From positions 1 through 42,002 of the forward strand of contig CAIPTA010000188.1 in assembly GCA_903867855.1 (NCBI GenBank): a stretch of 42,002 nucleotides of DNA, in the 5' to 3' direction. Every line of letters starts with the position of its first letter. Position 1 is the stretch's first letter. This DNA comes from Oligoflexia bacterium (lineage in GTDB: Bacteria; Bdellovibrionota; UBA1018; CAIPTA01). Shown here in pieces: positions 7,284 through 17,319 of the stretch. The notes beneath the pieces are model-generated. The model was not told the origin of the DNA. It ran no database searches and saw nothing but the letters and a program-made list of their open reading frames with translations. The translations under genes were made by a program, and so were the position numbers.

Positions 7284-10200
7284 TTACGCGCCTGCGCTAA
7301 GTTGAATGCTTACCATTTTCGATACGCCCGCATCCTCCATGGTTACCCCGTAGAGTTTATCGTTCAATTCCATCGTGCGCTTATTGTGCGTGATGATGAT
7401 GAACTGAGAGCGCTTCGACATCTCGCGAAGGAGAGCGTTGAAGCGTCCGATATTGGCGTCATCGAGAGGAGCGTCCACCTCATCTAGCAAGCAGAATGGG
7501 CTTGGCTTCACGAGGAATACAGCGAAGAGCAAGCTGATCGCCGTGAGAGTTTTTTCTCCCCCGCTGAGCAAGTTGATATTCTGCGCTTTTTTGCCAGGAG
7601 GCTGAGCGGTGATGTCTACACCCGTTTCCAGCATATCTTCTGGATTCGTGAGCGTGAGGTGTGCATGACCGCCACCGAAAATCACGGGGAACACGCGCAT
7701 GAAGTGAGCGTTCACTTCTGCGAAGGCGCGCTCGAAGCGATCCTTAGAAACCTTATTGATTTTCTCAATCGTATCCGCGAGATCCTTCATGGAGCGCTCA
7801 AGGTCTGCTTTTTGTGTGCTCAAGAAGTTATAGCGATCAACGATTTGGTCGTATTCGTCTACCGCATTCGGGTTCACTTCGCCGAGCTTGCGGATTTTTT
7901 CTCGGAGCAAGAGCACTTCATTTTGCGTCTCACTAATGATTGCTTCACCAGCATCACGGAGCAATTGAACCTGCTCTTGTGTTTCAGGCAGCATGGCGTA
8001 TTCGCCGAGAGTGATGCCGTAACGCTCGAAAGTATTTTGCGCAAGATTGTCTCGTTCGCCAACGAGACGTTGTAACTCGAGGCTCTTCTTCATGAGTTGC
8101 TCTTTGATCTCGCGCTCTTTAGAGGATTGATCTTGGCTTGCGCTACGAAGCACTTCTACTTCGTTATTGATCAAATCAAGGCGATCACGAGCTTCGCGGT
8201 AGAGCTGTTCAGATGTTACCAGTTCCTCACGAAGCATCGCCATAGACACATTGAGATCATCAATGCGCTCATTGGTGCTAATCGCATCCGATTGCTTGCG
8301 CTTCGCTTGCTCAATCATGGTTTCTACGCGAGCGGCATGCTGCGAGAGAGAGGCTTCAGCGGTGCGTAGGCGAGATTGGATGGTATTCTTCATCTCGGTC
8401 ACGGAGGCAGCGCGAATGCGAGCGTCCATGAAAGTCTGCTGGAGCTCATCCATACCAGCGCGCACAGCCTGCAATTGCTCCGCGGCTTCGCTCACCGTGA
8501 TTTCTAGGAGGGCTTTTTCTTCTCCAAGCTCGGAAGCTTTTTCACTAGCTTCCGATTCTTGGCTGGAGAAGCGAGCTTGTTCTTGCTCGGCACGTTGTAG
8601 ATCACCATCTAACTGTTGAAGGCTACGTTCTGCTTCACGGAGGCGAGCAGAGGTAGAGGCCTCTTCGGAGCTAAGCTGGGAGAAGCTGCTTTGCTTTTCA
8701 CGGAGAGTAGCTTCTAGAGTGCGTTTTGCAGAATCCATCTCTTGAAGAGAAGCTTCAATCGCTTGAATGCGCTCTTGGGAGGCAGCGAGTTCGGATTGAG
8801 CTTTTGCGAGAGCTTCACTGAGTTCGGTGATTTCACGGTTACGGCCAACCTGAGCGCCGCTCACAGAGCTGCGATCGCCGCCTTCGAGAAACCAGCCACC
8901 ACGAAGGATTTCGCCGTCTGTGGTTACGAAACTAAATTCTTTGTGCTCGGCAGAAAGTTGCTCTGCACTGTTTAAGGAGTCCACTACATAGATCTTCTGG
9001 AGAAGATATTTGAGGAGTCCAGCTGCGTCTGGAGCTTTATCGCTCGCAACGATGCGCACGTGAGCGGCTAGTGCAGTTAATCCAGTAGGAGAAACGTCAT
9101 TGCTTGAGCCGAGCGCTTTGAGAGCCGCAAGGTTGGCGAAGCTGGCGCGTCCCATGGATTGAGATTTCAGTGCTTGGCTGATCTCTTTGTGGGTTGCAGA
9201 ATCACTGGTTAGAATTAAATCGAGGGCGCGTCCCAAGGCCGCTTCTGTGGCGGTTTCGAAGCCTTTGTCTACTTCGAGGAATTCGGAGAGGGTGCCGCTT
9301 ACGCTAGATTTCCAAGCTTCATTCTTCTTAAGAATCTCTTGGAACACATTTTTTACGCCCTTGCTGCTCGCTTCATGGCGACGCTTCTGCTCTTCCAAGG
9401 TATTCAAAGTAGCATTGATGCGTGCTTGTTCGCTGTGGAGGCGTGCGGAATTACGACGCTCTTCTTCCAGCGCGCGTTGCTGAGTGCGTGTTTCTTCGAG
9501 AGAAGAATCAAGCGTAGCGCGCATCGCTTCGAGCTCCGCTTTCGCTGTGGCAAGTAGGCTGGAAGCATTTTCGCGGTTAGCAGTGGCTTCCGCCAAGAGT
9601 TCGCTGCGCTCGATTTTTTCGGCAGCAAGGCGCTCTAGATTTCCGCTGAGTTCTTCGAGGCGCATACGAGCCAAATTCGCTTGGTTGCGTGCCTTCTCGA
9701 GCTCGGTGCTCAAATTCATCAACTGGTTGCGGCCTTGGTTATTGGTCCGCTCTAAAGCTTCGCCTTCTTGCTTCTTCGCGTTGGCAGCGGATTCGGCTGC
9801 TTGGCGAGCCGCTTCGGCTTCTGCGTGGGTTTCAAGAATAGTGGCGCTCTCTAGGTTGAGGCGCTCATACTCGGCGCGGAGTTCTTCCACGAGAGAAGCT
9901 TCCGCTTCTGCGTCTTTTTCAAGTTGTGCAGAGGAAGTGCGAAGGTCTTCCAAGTTTTTCGTGGAATACTTTAGCTCGTTTTCTGCGTTATTAAGTTCTT
10001 GTCCCGCAGCGATCCACTTGCGCTGGAGCTCGTCGGAAATATTCGTAGCTTGGGCCACTTCGATACGTTTCGCGGAGATTTGGTTCTCCATGGTTTCACG
10101 CGAGGTGGATATGGCGGTATCATCGGAATTGAGGGCGTCGATATCGCGCTCCAAGATGCCGAGGCGACCCACAAGCTCTTCCCACTTCAAGGCGTTGAAA

Positions 10201-10928
10201 TGAAGTTCGATGCTTTGGAGTTTTTCTTTCCACTCTTTGTATTTACGAGCCTTCTCTGCTTGGCGCTCCATTTGGCGTTTCTGAGTTTCAAGTTCGTTTA
10301 TCACATCGGTAACGCGAAGAAGATTCTGCTGCGTGCCTTCTAGCTTGCGCATGGATTCTTTGCGGCGAGCTTTATATTTCACCACGCCAGCCACTTCTTC
10401 AATCATCGTGCGGCGATCTTCAGGCTTTGCTTGCACGAGTTTCGCAATTTGACCCTGTTGAATAATCGAATAACCGCGTGCGCCCACACCGGTATCCATG
10501 AAGAGTTCTTGAATATCACGGAGACGACAAGGAGTTTTGTTGATGAAGTAATCACTCTCGCCAGTGCGATAGAGTTTACGAGTAATGGCAACATCGCGCA
10601 CAGGGCCAGCCACTGCTGGATCTGCGGAACTGGCTCCTGCAGGAACGTTAGGACCAGCAAGTTCCATCGGCATTTCGAGCACGAGAGTTACTTCGGCAAA
10701 GCTACCTGCGGGGGATTTATCGGAGCCACTGAAGATCAGATCGTCCATGGATTGACCGCGCAAGTGACGAGCATTTTGTTCGCCCATTACCCAGAAAAAC
10801 GCGTCGACCACGTTGGATTTCCCGCAACCGTTGGGTCCTACGATACCCGTGATCCCATCATCAAAATTGATCACGGTTTTATCTTTAAATGATTTGAAGC
10901 CTTGTAGCTCGAGGCGTTTGATTTGCAT
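7284..10928 (-). CDS. smc: Chromosome partition protein SMC
   Basis: This 1214-residue protein is a complete bacterial SMC ATPase, the core of the Smc-ScpAB condensin that loads at parS sites and individualises sister chromosomes. The Walker A motif GPNGCGKS is at residues 31-38. Two long coiled-coil arms rich in Glu, Gln, Arg and Ala flank a hinge in the middle of the protein. The C-terminal head has the ABC signature LSGGEKTLTAISLLFA and the Walker B segment FCLLDEVDAPLDDANI. The insertion GPNVPAGASSADPAVAGP in the N-terminal head (about residues 93-110) is Ala/Pro-rich and looks like a lineage-specific loop. AGGGG lies about 12 bases before the ATG. It has its own promoter and terminator, so it is probably a single-gene transcript. 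Confidence 0.97.
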   Translation of the reverse strand: MQIKRLELQGFKSFKDKTVINFDDGITGIVGPNGCGKSNVVDAFFWVMGEQNARHLRGQSMDDLIFSGSDKSPAGSFAEVTLVLEMPMELAGPNVPAGASSADPAVAGPVRDVAITRKLYRTGESDYFINKTPCRLRDIQELFMDTGVGARGYSIIQQGQIAKLVQAKPEDRRTMIEEVAGVVKYKARRKESMRKLEGTQQNLLRVTDVINELETQKRQMERQAEKARKYKEWKEKLQSIELHFNALKWEELVGRLGILERDIDALNSDDTAISTSRETMENQISAKRIEVAQATNISDELQRKWIAAGQELNNAENELKYSTKNLEDLRTSSAQLEKDAEAEASLVEELRAEYERLNLESATILETHAEAEAARQAAESAANAKKQEGEALERTNNQGRNQLMNLSTELEKARNQANLARMRLEELSGNLERLAAEKIERSELLAEATANRENASSLLATAKAELEAMRATLDSSLEETRTQQRALEEERRNSARLHSEQARINATLNTLEEQKRRHEASSKGVKNVFQEILKKNEAWKSSVSGTLSEFLEVDKGFETATEAALGRALDLILTSDSATHKEISQALKSQSMGRASFANLAALKALGSSNDVSPTGLTALAAHVRIVASDKAPDAAGLLKYLLQKIYVVDSLNSAEQLSAEHKEFSFVTTDGEILRGGWFLEGGDRSSVSGAQVGRNREITELSEALAKAQSELAASQERIQAIEASLQEMDSAKRTLEATLREKQSSFSQLSSEEASTSARLREAERSLQQLDGDLQRAEQEQARFSSQESEASEKASELGEEKALLEITVSEAAEQLQAVRAGMDELQQTFMDARIRAASVTEMKNTIQSRLRTAEASLSQHAARVETMIEQAKRKQSDAISTNERIDDLNVSMAMLREELVTSEQLYREARDRLDLINNEVEVLRSASQDQSSKEREIKEQLMKKSLELQRLVGERDNLAQNTFERYGITLGEYAMLPETQEQVQLLRDAGEAIISETQNEVLLLREKIRKLGEVNPNAVDEYDQIVDRYNFLSTQKADLERSMKDLADTIEKINKVSKDRFERAFAEVNAHFMRVFPVIFGGGHAHLTLTNPEDMLETGVDITAQPPGKKAQNINLLSGGEKTLTAISLLFAVFLVKPSPFCLLDEVDAPLDDANIGRFNALLREMSKRSQFIIITHNKRTMELNDKLYGVTMEDAGVSKMVSIQLSAGA

Positions 10929-10957
10929 TCTATTTTTTCCCCTCTAAAACAGGAAGC

Positions 10958-10986
10958 AGTGTACCGATTCAGTGTAGTGTAGGCAA
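10958..10986 (-). promoter_or_regulatory. Probable smc promoter
   Basis: The minus strand has TTGCCT (10986-10981) and TACACT (10963-10958) with a 17-base spacer. Transcription would begin near 10951, about 22 bases before the smc start. The -35 match is only partial. Confidence 0.5.
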
Positions 10987-10995
10987 GAGAAGATT

Positions 10996-11037
10996 AAAAT
11001 TGATAAGTCCCATAAAAATCAAGGACTTATCAATTTT
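10996..11037 (-). terminator. Long perfect inverted repeat after ppdK, probable terminator
   Basis: AAAATTGATAAGTCC (10996-11010) and GGACTTATCAATTTT (11023-11037) are exact reverse complements around a 12-base loop. The element lies 12 bases past the ppdK stop and just upstream of the smc promoter. On the minus strand the stem ends in ATTTTAATCTTCT, an imperfect T run. A terminator is the likeliest role, but the 15-pair AT-rich stem is unusual for one. Confidence 0.6.
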
Positions 11038-11048
11038 GACTTGTCGTG

Positions 11049-13736
11049 TTATTTTCTCAAACAGGCTTGCGCTGCGGCCAGGCGCGCCACGGGCACGCGA
11101 TAGGGGCTGCAGCTTACGTAATCCAGACCGATGCGATGGCAGAATTCTACGGATTTAGGCTCGCCGCCCTGCTCTCCGCAAATTCCGATTTTCATGCCTT
11201 TGCGTTCTGCTTTTCCACGCTCTACAGCAAAACGCATGAGTTCACCCACGCCAGTTTGATCCACGCTCACAAAAGGATCTACTTCATAGATTTTCTTGTC
11301 TAAGTAGGTGTGCAAAAAGGAGCCTGAATCATCTCGTGATAATCCATAGGTGGTTTGCGTGAGATCGTTCGTGCCGAAACTAAAGAACTCCGCATTGCCT
11401 TTTTTCACATCGGCGATTTCACCAGCGGTGAGAGCGGCGCGGGGAAGTTCAATCATGGTGCCGATCGTATAAGGCACTTTCATGTTTTGTTCCTTTAAAA
11501 CTGCCTGAATTTCTTGTTCACAGAAGCTGCGCACGAAGTGAAGCTCGCGCCAATCAGCTACAAGCGGGATCATGATCTCTGGTTCTACGTGCTGGCCTTC
11601 ATTTTTGTGCAGTTCACAAGCTGCCTCTAAAATCGCGCGCACTTGCATGCGGTAAATTTCTGGAAAGCTAATCCCGAGGCGGCAACCGCGATGGCCGAGC
11701 ATCGGATTAAATTCGTGCAAAGTATCTTTACGGCGAACGAGTTGCTCATAGGGCACTTCCATTTCGCGCGCGAGATCTTTCAAGTCTTGATCCTTGTGAG
11801 GCAAGAACTCGTGCAGGGGGGGATCCAGAAGACGAATCGTTACAGGCAAGCCTTTCATCTCTTTAAACAAGCCAAAGAAATCTCCACGCTGCATGGGTAG
11901 TAATTTCTTCAAAGCTTTTTCGCGCTCGGCGAGAGAGTCAGAAAGAATCATCTGGCGCATGGCTCCGATGCGATCTGGTTCAAAAAACATATGTTCCGTG
12001 CGGCAGAGGCCGATGCCTTCGGCGCCGAAGTGACGAGCCACTTTCGCATCATTAGGCGTATCAGCGTTAGTGCGCACGCGAAGACGACGCGTTTCATCTA
12101 CCCACTTCATGAAATCATGGAAAGCGCCTGTTAATTCCGGCACTACGGTTTCCACTTTGCCAGCGATCACTTCGCCAGTGGTTCCATCCAAAGTGAGGAA
12201 TTCGCCTTCCGCAAATTCGCGCTGACCTACCACAAGCTTACGCTCTTGGTGCAAGATTTTAATGGCCGAACAACCAGCGATACAGCTCTTACCCATGCCG
12301 CGAGCTACCACGGCGGCGTGAGACGTCATCCCGCCACGAGCCGTGAGAATACCTTCTGCTACGTGCATGCCGTGAATATCTTCCGGAGAGGTTTCTATGC
12401 GAACAAGAATTACTTTTTCGCCTTTTTCCTTTACCCATTTCTCAGCAGTGTCCGGATCAAAAACGATTTTGCCAGTGACGGCACCTGGCGATGCGGGTAA
12501 GCCCTTGCAGAGCACATCTTTTTTCTTCGATGGATCTAGGCGTGGGTGGAGCAGCTGATCGATCTGCTCTGCAGAGACACGCATGATGGCTTCTTCTTTA
12601 GTGATGAGCCCTTCGTTCACCATGTCCACCGCAATCTTCACACTGGCAGCGGCTGTGCGCTTACCATTCCTGGTTTGCAGCATGAAGAGTTTCCCTTTTT
12701 GAATGGTGAACTCGATATCTTGCATGTCGCGATAGTGCTTCTCTAGTTTTTGATAGAGGGTAACGAGATCGCCATAGGCAGCAGGCAACGCCTTATTGAG
12801 CGTGGGCAAGTGCTTATTAGAATCGTTAAAGCTTTCTGGGTTGATTGGCTGCGGAGTGCGAATCCCTGCCACCACATCTTCCCCTTGGGCATTGATCAAA
12901 AATTCCCCGAAGAACTTTTTATCCCCTGTAGACGGATCACGAGTGAAGGCTACGCCGGTGGCGCAATCATCGCCCATATTGCCATACACCATGGCCTGCA
13001 CCGTAACGGCAGTGCCGATATGCTCGGGGATGGAATTAATTTTGCGGTAGGTATTCGCGCGCGGATTCATCCACGAACCAAATACGGCGCCCACAGCACC
13101 CCATAGTTGCTCCTTGGGATCTTCTGGGAATTTCTTGCCAGTAGCTGCGAGCACAACTTGTTTAAATTCTCTCACTAACTCTTTGAGGTGAGCCACCGTG
13201 AGTTCCGTATCGAGCTCCACACCAGCATCGGCCTTTTTCTCCTCCAACAAGGTTTCGAACTGCGAGGTATTCACGCCAAGCACCACATCGGAATACATCA
13301 TGAGAAAACGGCGATAGGAATCGTAGGAGAAGCGTTCGTCTTTGGATTGGGCGATGAGGCCTTGCACGGTTTCATCATTGAGGCCGAGGTTCAAAACCGT
13401 ATCCATCATGCCCGGCATAGAAACGGGAGCACCAGAGCGCACACTAACTAACAAGGGATTTTCTTTGCTTCCGAACTTCATGCCGGTGGCGGCTAAATCT
13501 TTTTCGAGATTCGCAATCGCTTTGTCTACCTCGGCCTGAAGGGAGCTAGGATACTTGCGCTCGTTTTTGTAGAAGTAAGTGCACACATCTGTAGAGATCG
13601 TAAAACCAGGAGGCACAGGAAGCCCAAGCTTCACCATATCCGCTAAGTTTGCACCCTTACCGCCGAGGAGCATCTTTTGCGACGCCTCTCCCTCGCATTT
13701 CGTTGCGCCGAAGGAGTAAACAAATTGTGTAGTCAT
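11049..13736 (-). CDS. ppdK: Pyruvate, phosphate dikinase
   Basis: This 895-residue enzyme interconverts pyruvate, ATP and phosphate with phosphoenolpyruvate, AMP and pyrophosphate. It can serve gluconeogenesis or pyrophosphate-linked glycolysis. The N-terminal ATP-grasp domain has GGKGANLADM and SVRSGAPVSMPGMMDTVLNLG. The swivelling domain carries the phosphorylated histidine in GGMTSHAAVVARG (His473). The C-terminal TIM barrel binds pyruvate and ends with GICGEQGGEP, which holds the catalytic cysteine. Length is typical. It starts four bases after glyS, so the two form one operon. A perfect inverted repeat follows the stop. Confidence 0.97.
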   Translation of the reverse strand: MTTQFVYSFGATKCEGEASQKMLLGGKGANLADMVKLGLPVPPGFTISTDVCTYFYKNERKYPSSLQAEVDKAIANLEKDLAATGMKFGSKENPLLVSVRSGAPVSMPGMMDTVLNLGLNDETVQGLIAQSKDERFSYDSYRRFLMMYSDVVLGVNTSQFETLLEEKKADAGVELDTELTVAHLKELVREFKQVVLAATGKKFPEDPKEQLWGAVGAVFGSWMNPRANTYRKINSIPEHIGTAVTVQAMVYGNMGDDCATGVAFTRDPSTGDKKFFGEFLINAQGEDVVAGIRTPQPINPESFNDSNKHLPTLNKALPAAYGDLVTLYQKLEKHYRDMQDIEFTIQKGKLFMLQTRNGKRTAAASVKIAVDMVNEGLITKEEAIMRVSAEQIDQLLHPRLDPSKKKDVLCKGLPASPGAVTGKIVFDPDTAEKWVKEKGEKVILVRIETSPEDIHGMHVAEGILTARGGMTSHAAVVARGMGKSCIAGCSAIKILHQERKLVVGQREFAEGEFLTLDGTTGEVIAGKVETVVPELTGAFHDFMKWVDETRRLRVRTNADTPNDAKVARHFGAEGIGLCRTEHMFFEPDRIGAMRQMILSDSLAEREKALKKLLPMQRGDFFGLFKEMKGLPVTIRLLDPPLHEFLPHKDQDLKDLAREMEVPYEQLVRRKDTLHEFNPMLGHRGCRLGISFPEIYRMQVRAILEAACELHKNEGQHVEPEIMIPLVADWRELHFVRSFCEQEIQAVLKEQNMKVPYTIGTMIELPRAALTAGEIADVKKGNAEFFSFGTNDLTQTTYGLSRDDSGSFLHTYLDKKIYEVDPFVSVDQTGVGELMRFAVERGKAERKGMKIGICGEQGGEPKSVEFCHRIGLDYVSCSPYRVPVARLAAAQACLRK

Positions 13737-13740
13737 AGTT

Positions 13741-15150
13741 CTAGCTCCAGTTCTGGAAAGCGTTTTGAATATACGCGTGCACTTTATCGATAGAAATTCT
13801 CTCTTGAGCCATGGTGTCGCGATGGCGAATCGTTACGGTTTGATCAGTGAGGCCATCATAGTCGATGGTTACGCAGAAGGGGGTGCCGATCTCTTCTTGG
13901 CGGCGATAGCGCTTACCAATGCTGCCGGTATCGTCGTAGTCCGTTTTGTAGTGCTTGCGAAGTTCGGCGTAGAGTTTTTGCGCCGGACCCACGAGCTCCT
14001 CTTTTTTCATCAAGGGAAATACGGCCACTTTATAGGGCGCGAAATTCGGATGGAATTGCATCACCACGCGCTCTTCATTGAAGCGGAAGGCATCACAAAG
14101 AACGGTGAGCACTGCGCGATCGCAGCCCACTGCTGTTTCAATCACGTAAGGGATATATTTATTGTTGCCGTCTGCAGTGTCCACGTATTGCAAGCTCTTG
14201 CCGGAGAATTCCCCGTGACGACGTAGATCAAAATCAGTGCGGTTATGAATACCTTCCAGCTCTTGCCAGCCGATCGGGAATTCATATTGAATGTCTTCCG
14301 CTTGCTTTGCGTAGTGCGCGAGCTCATTTGGACCATGGGGATGGAAGCGAAGCTTCTCTTTGCGAATGCCATTGCTCGTATGCCACTCGAAACGCTTTTG
14401 GCGCCATTGCTCGAAGAACTCTGTATCAGTGCCAGGCTTCACGAAGTATTGCATTTCCATTTGCTCGAATTCACGAGTACGGAAGGTGAAGTTTCCAGGC
14501 GTGATTTCGTTGCGGAAGGATTTTCCAATTTGCGCGATTCCGAAGGGAAGCCGGCGACGCATACTCTCTTGCACGTTGCGGAAGTTTACGAAAATCCCTT
14601 GGGCCGTTTCTGGGCGTAAATAAACCAAGTTTGCATCATCTGCAATGGGGCCCATATGAGTTTTGAACATCATGTTGAAAAGACGAGGCGGGGTGAGGGT
14701 GCCCTTGGTGCCACAAGCTGGGCAAGCAGTGCCGGCTAGCACTTCGGCCATTTCTTCTAGTTTAGGAAGGAAGCCGAGTTTCTTCTCAAGCTCTTTGACT
14801 GGCTTCAAGTGATCGGCGCGATGGCGAGCCTTGCACTGTTTGCAATCCACGAGAGGATCATTGAAATTTTCTACGTGTCCGGAAGCTTCCCAAACGCGGG
14901 GGTGCATGAGGATGGAGGCATCGATACCTTCTACATCATCTTGCAGGCGAGTCATGGCATTCCACCAGGATTGCTTCACTGCAAGTTTCACTTCGATGCC
15001 GAGCGGGCCATAGTCCCAGCAGGAGTTTAAGCCACCGTAAATTTCCGAGCTTTGAAACACAAAGCCTCTTCGTTTCGCCAAGGAAACGAGGGTGGGCATA
15101 TCGGGTAGATCTTTGAGGGGTTTATTGGATTCGGCTACGACATCATTCAT
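13741..15150 (-). CDS. glyS: Glycyl-tRNA synthetase, dimeric type
   Basis: This 469-residue enzyme is the single-chain (alpha2) class II glycyl-tRNA synthetase (GlyQS, as in Firmicutes and eukaryotes), not the alpha2-beta2 form of E. coli. Signatures are [20 protein letters not shown] near residue 32, a zinc-like pair CKQC...CPAC in the insertion (about residues 112-172), [11 protein letters not shown] (motif 2 region), [19 protein letters not shown] and the C-terminal anticodon-binding domain. It is the first gene of glyS-ppdK. The 44-base gap from rsfS shows no clear promoter. Confidence 0.96.
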   Translation of the reverse strand: MNDVVAESNKPLKDLPDMPTLVSLAKRRGFVFQSSEIYGGLNSCWDYGPLGIEVKLAVKQSWWNAMTRLQDDVEGIDASILMHPRVWEASGHVENFNDPLVDCKQCKARHRADHLKPVKELEKKLGFLPKLEEMAEVLAGTACPACGTKGTLTPPRLFNMMFKTHMGPIADDANLVYLRPETAQGIFVNFRNVQESMRRRLPFGIAQIGKSFRNEITPGNFTFRTREFEQMEMQYFVKPGTDTEFFEQWRQKRFEWHTSNGIRKEKLRFHPHGPNELAHYAKQAEDIQYEFPIGWQELEGIHNRTDFDLRRHGEFSGKSLQYVDTADGNNKYIPYVIETAVGCDRAVLTVLCDAFRFNEERVVMQFHPNFAPYKVAVFPLMKKEELVGPAQKLYAELRKHYKTDYDDTGSIGKRYRRQEEIGTPFCVTIDYDGLTDQTVTIRHRDTMAQERISIDKVHAYIQNAFQNWS

Positions 15151-15194
15151 GCCGAAATTTCTATCATTTTGACGCTAACGAAAGCAAAGCGATT

Positions 15195-15590
15195 TTATGC
15201 GTGCTGATCGCCAGTGGGATAAACGTAGGCGCCCTTACTTGGATCTTCCACTACGCGCTGACGGTTTGCGTTGGGCCAAAGTGACTCAAGGTTATAGTAG
15301 TCGCGCCAAGCGTCTTGAAATACATGCACAATCACGGCACCAAAATCTACAAGCGCCCATTTTGCATCGCCCAAACCTTCTTCACTGAGGGAGCGCACGC
15401 CTTGTTTGCGAAGGTCATCGCTCAAGGATTCGGCAATGGCGCGCACTTGGCGATCATTGGTAGCGGTGACTAGAACAAAATAGTCGGCTACGGAGGATTT
15501 ATTACCCAGATCTAGGATCAGGATATTCTCCCCTTTTTTATCAAGAGCGAGTTCGGCACAGGTTTCGGCTAGTTTTTTGGCTTCCATCAT
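15195..15590 (-). CDS. rsfS: Ribosomal silencing factor RsfS
   Basis: This 131-residue protein is RsfS (YbeB/Iojap family), which binds L14 on the 50S subunit and blocks subunit joining when nutrients are low. The family core is evident: LDLGNKSSVADYFVLVTATNDRQ, GDAKWALVDFG, VIVHVF and the RDYYNLESLW motif. Its start overlaps the nadD stop by four bases (ATGA). nadD and rsfS are neighbours in very many bacteria, which supports both calls. The codon after the start is a second ATG. Confidence 0.95.
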   Translation of the reverse strand: MMEAKKLAETCAELALDKKGENILILDLGNKSSVADYFVLVTATNDRQVRAIAESLSDDLRKQGVRSLSEEGLGDAKWALVDFGAVIVHVFQDAWRDYYNLESLWPNANRQRVVEDPSKGAYVYPTGDQHA

Positions 15591-16198
15591 TTGCCTAGGG
15601 GAATAGCATAGGGGTTCTTCGACTGCAATGTAAGATGACGCAAATGCACAAAGAGTGGCTCCGGGAGCGATTCAAAGGGTATTTCTCCCCGGGAACAGGC
15701 CTCCCTAACGGCGGAAGAGGAGGCGGGGTGCTGCGGGATTTTTAAAAGTATATCTTCGTCTTGCTGGCGCTCCAGGTTTTGACCCGGCCTCGTGACCACC
15801 ACGAGCTGGGCTAATTCCCGGATTTTCTCCGGACTGCGCCAAGTGGGGAAACTCGCATAGGAGTCTGCCCCGAGCAACCAATAGAGATTCGCCTTGCGGG
15901 CGCCGAGACGATGGGCCTCCAGTAGCGTTTCTAGCGTATAGCTTGGACCCTGCCGAGTGAGTTCAAATTCCCAAATTTGGAATCCTCTATTTTGCGTAGC
16001 GAGTTCCAGAAATTGGAGCCGATCTTGGGGGGAGGCGACGGATTTCTTGCCTGGGCTCATCCCCGCAGGAACGAAGAAGAGCTCTGTTCCAAGCGGAAAG
16101 CTGGCCAAGCACTCCTGGGCCACATGAAGATGACCCAAATGCACGGGATCGAAGCTACCGCCGAAGAGCACGGTGCTATTCGAAAAGCTAGGATTCAC
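15587..16198 (-). CDS. nadD: Nicotinate-nucleotide adenylyltransferase NadD
   Basis: This 203-residue enzyme transfers AMP to nicotinate mononucleotide to make deamido-NAD, a shared step of NAD synthesis. The nucleotidyltransferase motif GGSFDPVHLGHL, with the (H/T)xGH signature, is near residues 13-24. SSSAVREA toward the C-terminus is the ISSTxxR-type ATP motif. WLLGADSYASFPTW is typical of NadD. The start is a GTG overlapping the obg stop (GTGA), indicating translational coupling in obg-nadD-rsfS. Confidence 0.94.
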   Translation of the reverse strand: MNPSFSNSTVLFGGSFDPVHLGHLHVAQECLASFPLGTELFFVPAGMSPGKKSVASPQDRLQFLELATQNRGFQIWEFELTRQGPSYTLETLLEAHRLGARKANLYWLLGADSYASFPTWRSPEKIRELAQLVVVTRPGQNLERQQDEDILLKIPQHPASSSAVREACSRGEIPFESLPEPLFVHLRHLTLQSKNPYAIPLGK

Positions 16199-17208
16199 TG
16201 AAAATCGTGCCTATTGGTGAACAGCATCTCAGCAACGTGATTGAGTAGGTCTTTCAGGCCGGTATTTGTGGCTACGGAGATCTTGAAGTAGGTCTTCTTT
16301 TGTTTATCTAGTTTCGCCATGAAGGCATCGAGTAGCTCTGTATCCTGCGCGGAATCCATCTTGTTAAACACAATCACTTCTTTGTGCTTGAGCAGCTCTG
16401 GATTAAAGGCACCAAGTTCTTTGCGCACGATTTGGTAGTCGTTTTCAGGATCACGCATGGAAGCAGCATCGATGAGGTGTAGGTAAACACGGGTTCGTTC
16501 CAAGTGTTTCAAGAAGCGTATACCGAGGCCAGTGCCTTCGTGGGCGCCTTCGATGAGTCCGGGCACATCGGCCATCACAAAGGTGCGATCAGCGTCTAGG
16601 CGCACAACGCCGAGGTTTGGCACTAGAGTGGTGAAGGCATAGTCAGCGATCTTAGGGCGCGCAGCCGATACAGCCGCAATCAAGCTCGATTTGCCCACAT
16701 TGGGGAAGCCAACGAGACCCACGTCTGCCAATAACTTCAATTCGAGCGAGAGCACCTTTTCTTCGCCTGGTTCACCAGGCTGCGAGAAGCGCGGGGTTTG
16801 GTGGGTAGACGTAGCAAAGTGAGTATTGCCTTTGCCGCCGCGCCCGCCCTTGCAGAGCAGAATGGGCTCTTCGGATTTAGTGATGAGTTCGAGGAAAACT
16901 TCTTTCGTTTCCGCATGACGAATAATGGTGCCCACTGGAACGCGGAGAATAATATCTTCGCCATCTGGACCATTTTGCCGTTTGCCGCGTCCATCATGGC
17001 CATGCTCTGCCTGGTATTTTTTCTTGAAGCGAAAATCCATGAGAGTAGCGAGGTTGGGATCGGCAATCACATAGACGCTACCGCCCCTGCCGCCGTCGCC
17101 GCCATCAGGACCGCCACGAGGTTCCATGGTTTCTCTGCGAAAGTGCACAGACCCTTTGCCGCCATGGCCTGCGATGATGGAGATTTCTGCTTCGTCGATG
17201 AATTTCAT
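16195..17208 (-). CDS. obg: GTPase Obg/CgtA
   Basis: This 337-residue protein is the essential ribosome-associated GTPase Obg, involved in 50S maturation and stress control. The glycine-rich Obg fold occupies residues 1-157 (GGHGGKGSVHFRRE, GGPDGGDGGRGGSVY, GGRGGKGNTHFATS). The G domain follows with GFPNVGKSS (G1), DYAFTTLVPNLG (G2), DVPGLIEGAHEG (G3) and FNKMD (G4). There is no C-terminal OCT domain, as in many Gram-negative Obg proteins. It leads obg-nadD-rsfS and lies after the rplU-rpmA terminator, a common order in bacteria. Confidence 0.97.
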   Translation of the reverse strand: MKFIDEAEISIIAGHGGKGSVHFRRETMEPRGGPDGGDGGRGGSVYVIADPNLATLMDFRFKKKYQAEHGHDGRGKRQNGPDGEDIILRVPVGTIIRHAETKEVFLELITKSEEPILLCKGGRGGKGNTHFATSTHQTPRFSQPGEPGEEKVLSLELKLLADVGLVGFPNVGKSSLIAAVSAARPKIADYAFTTLVPNLGVVRLDADRTFVMADVPGLIEGAHEGTGLGIRFLKHLERTRVYLHLIDAASMRDPENDYQIVRKELGAFNPELLKHKEVIVFNKMDSAQDTELLDAFMAKLDKQKKTYFKISVATNTGLKDLLNHVAEMLFTNRHDFQ

Positions 17209-17246
17209 ATAATGCAGCCAGTCTTAAGGCTTCTCTTGAATTAGAT

Positions 17247-17291
17247 CAAGAAAAAGAAAAGGCATAACTCTCGCTTGAGGAGAATTATGCC
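17247..17291 (-). terminator. Intrinsic terminator of rplU-rpmA
   Basis: On the minus strand GGCATAATTCTC pairs with GAGAGTTATGCC (one mismatch) around a short loop, followed by TTTTCTTTTTCTT. It sits about 28 bases past the rpmA stop and separates rplU-rpmA from obg. Confidence 0.85.
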
Positions 17292-17319
17292 CCTGATAGA
17301 TCACGCAAAAGCGAATTGT

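Noticed and set aside
9484..10203. 239-residue plus-strand frame opposite smc
   Set aside because: Ser/Arg/Ala-rich shadow frame produced by the biased codons of the SMC coiled coil on the other strand.
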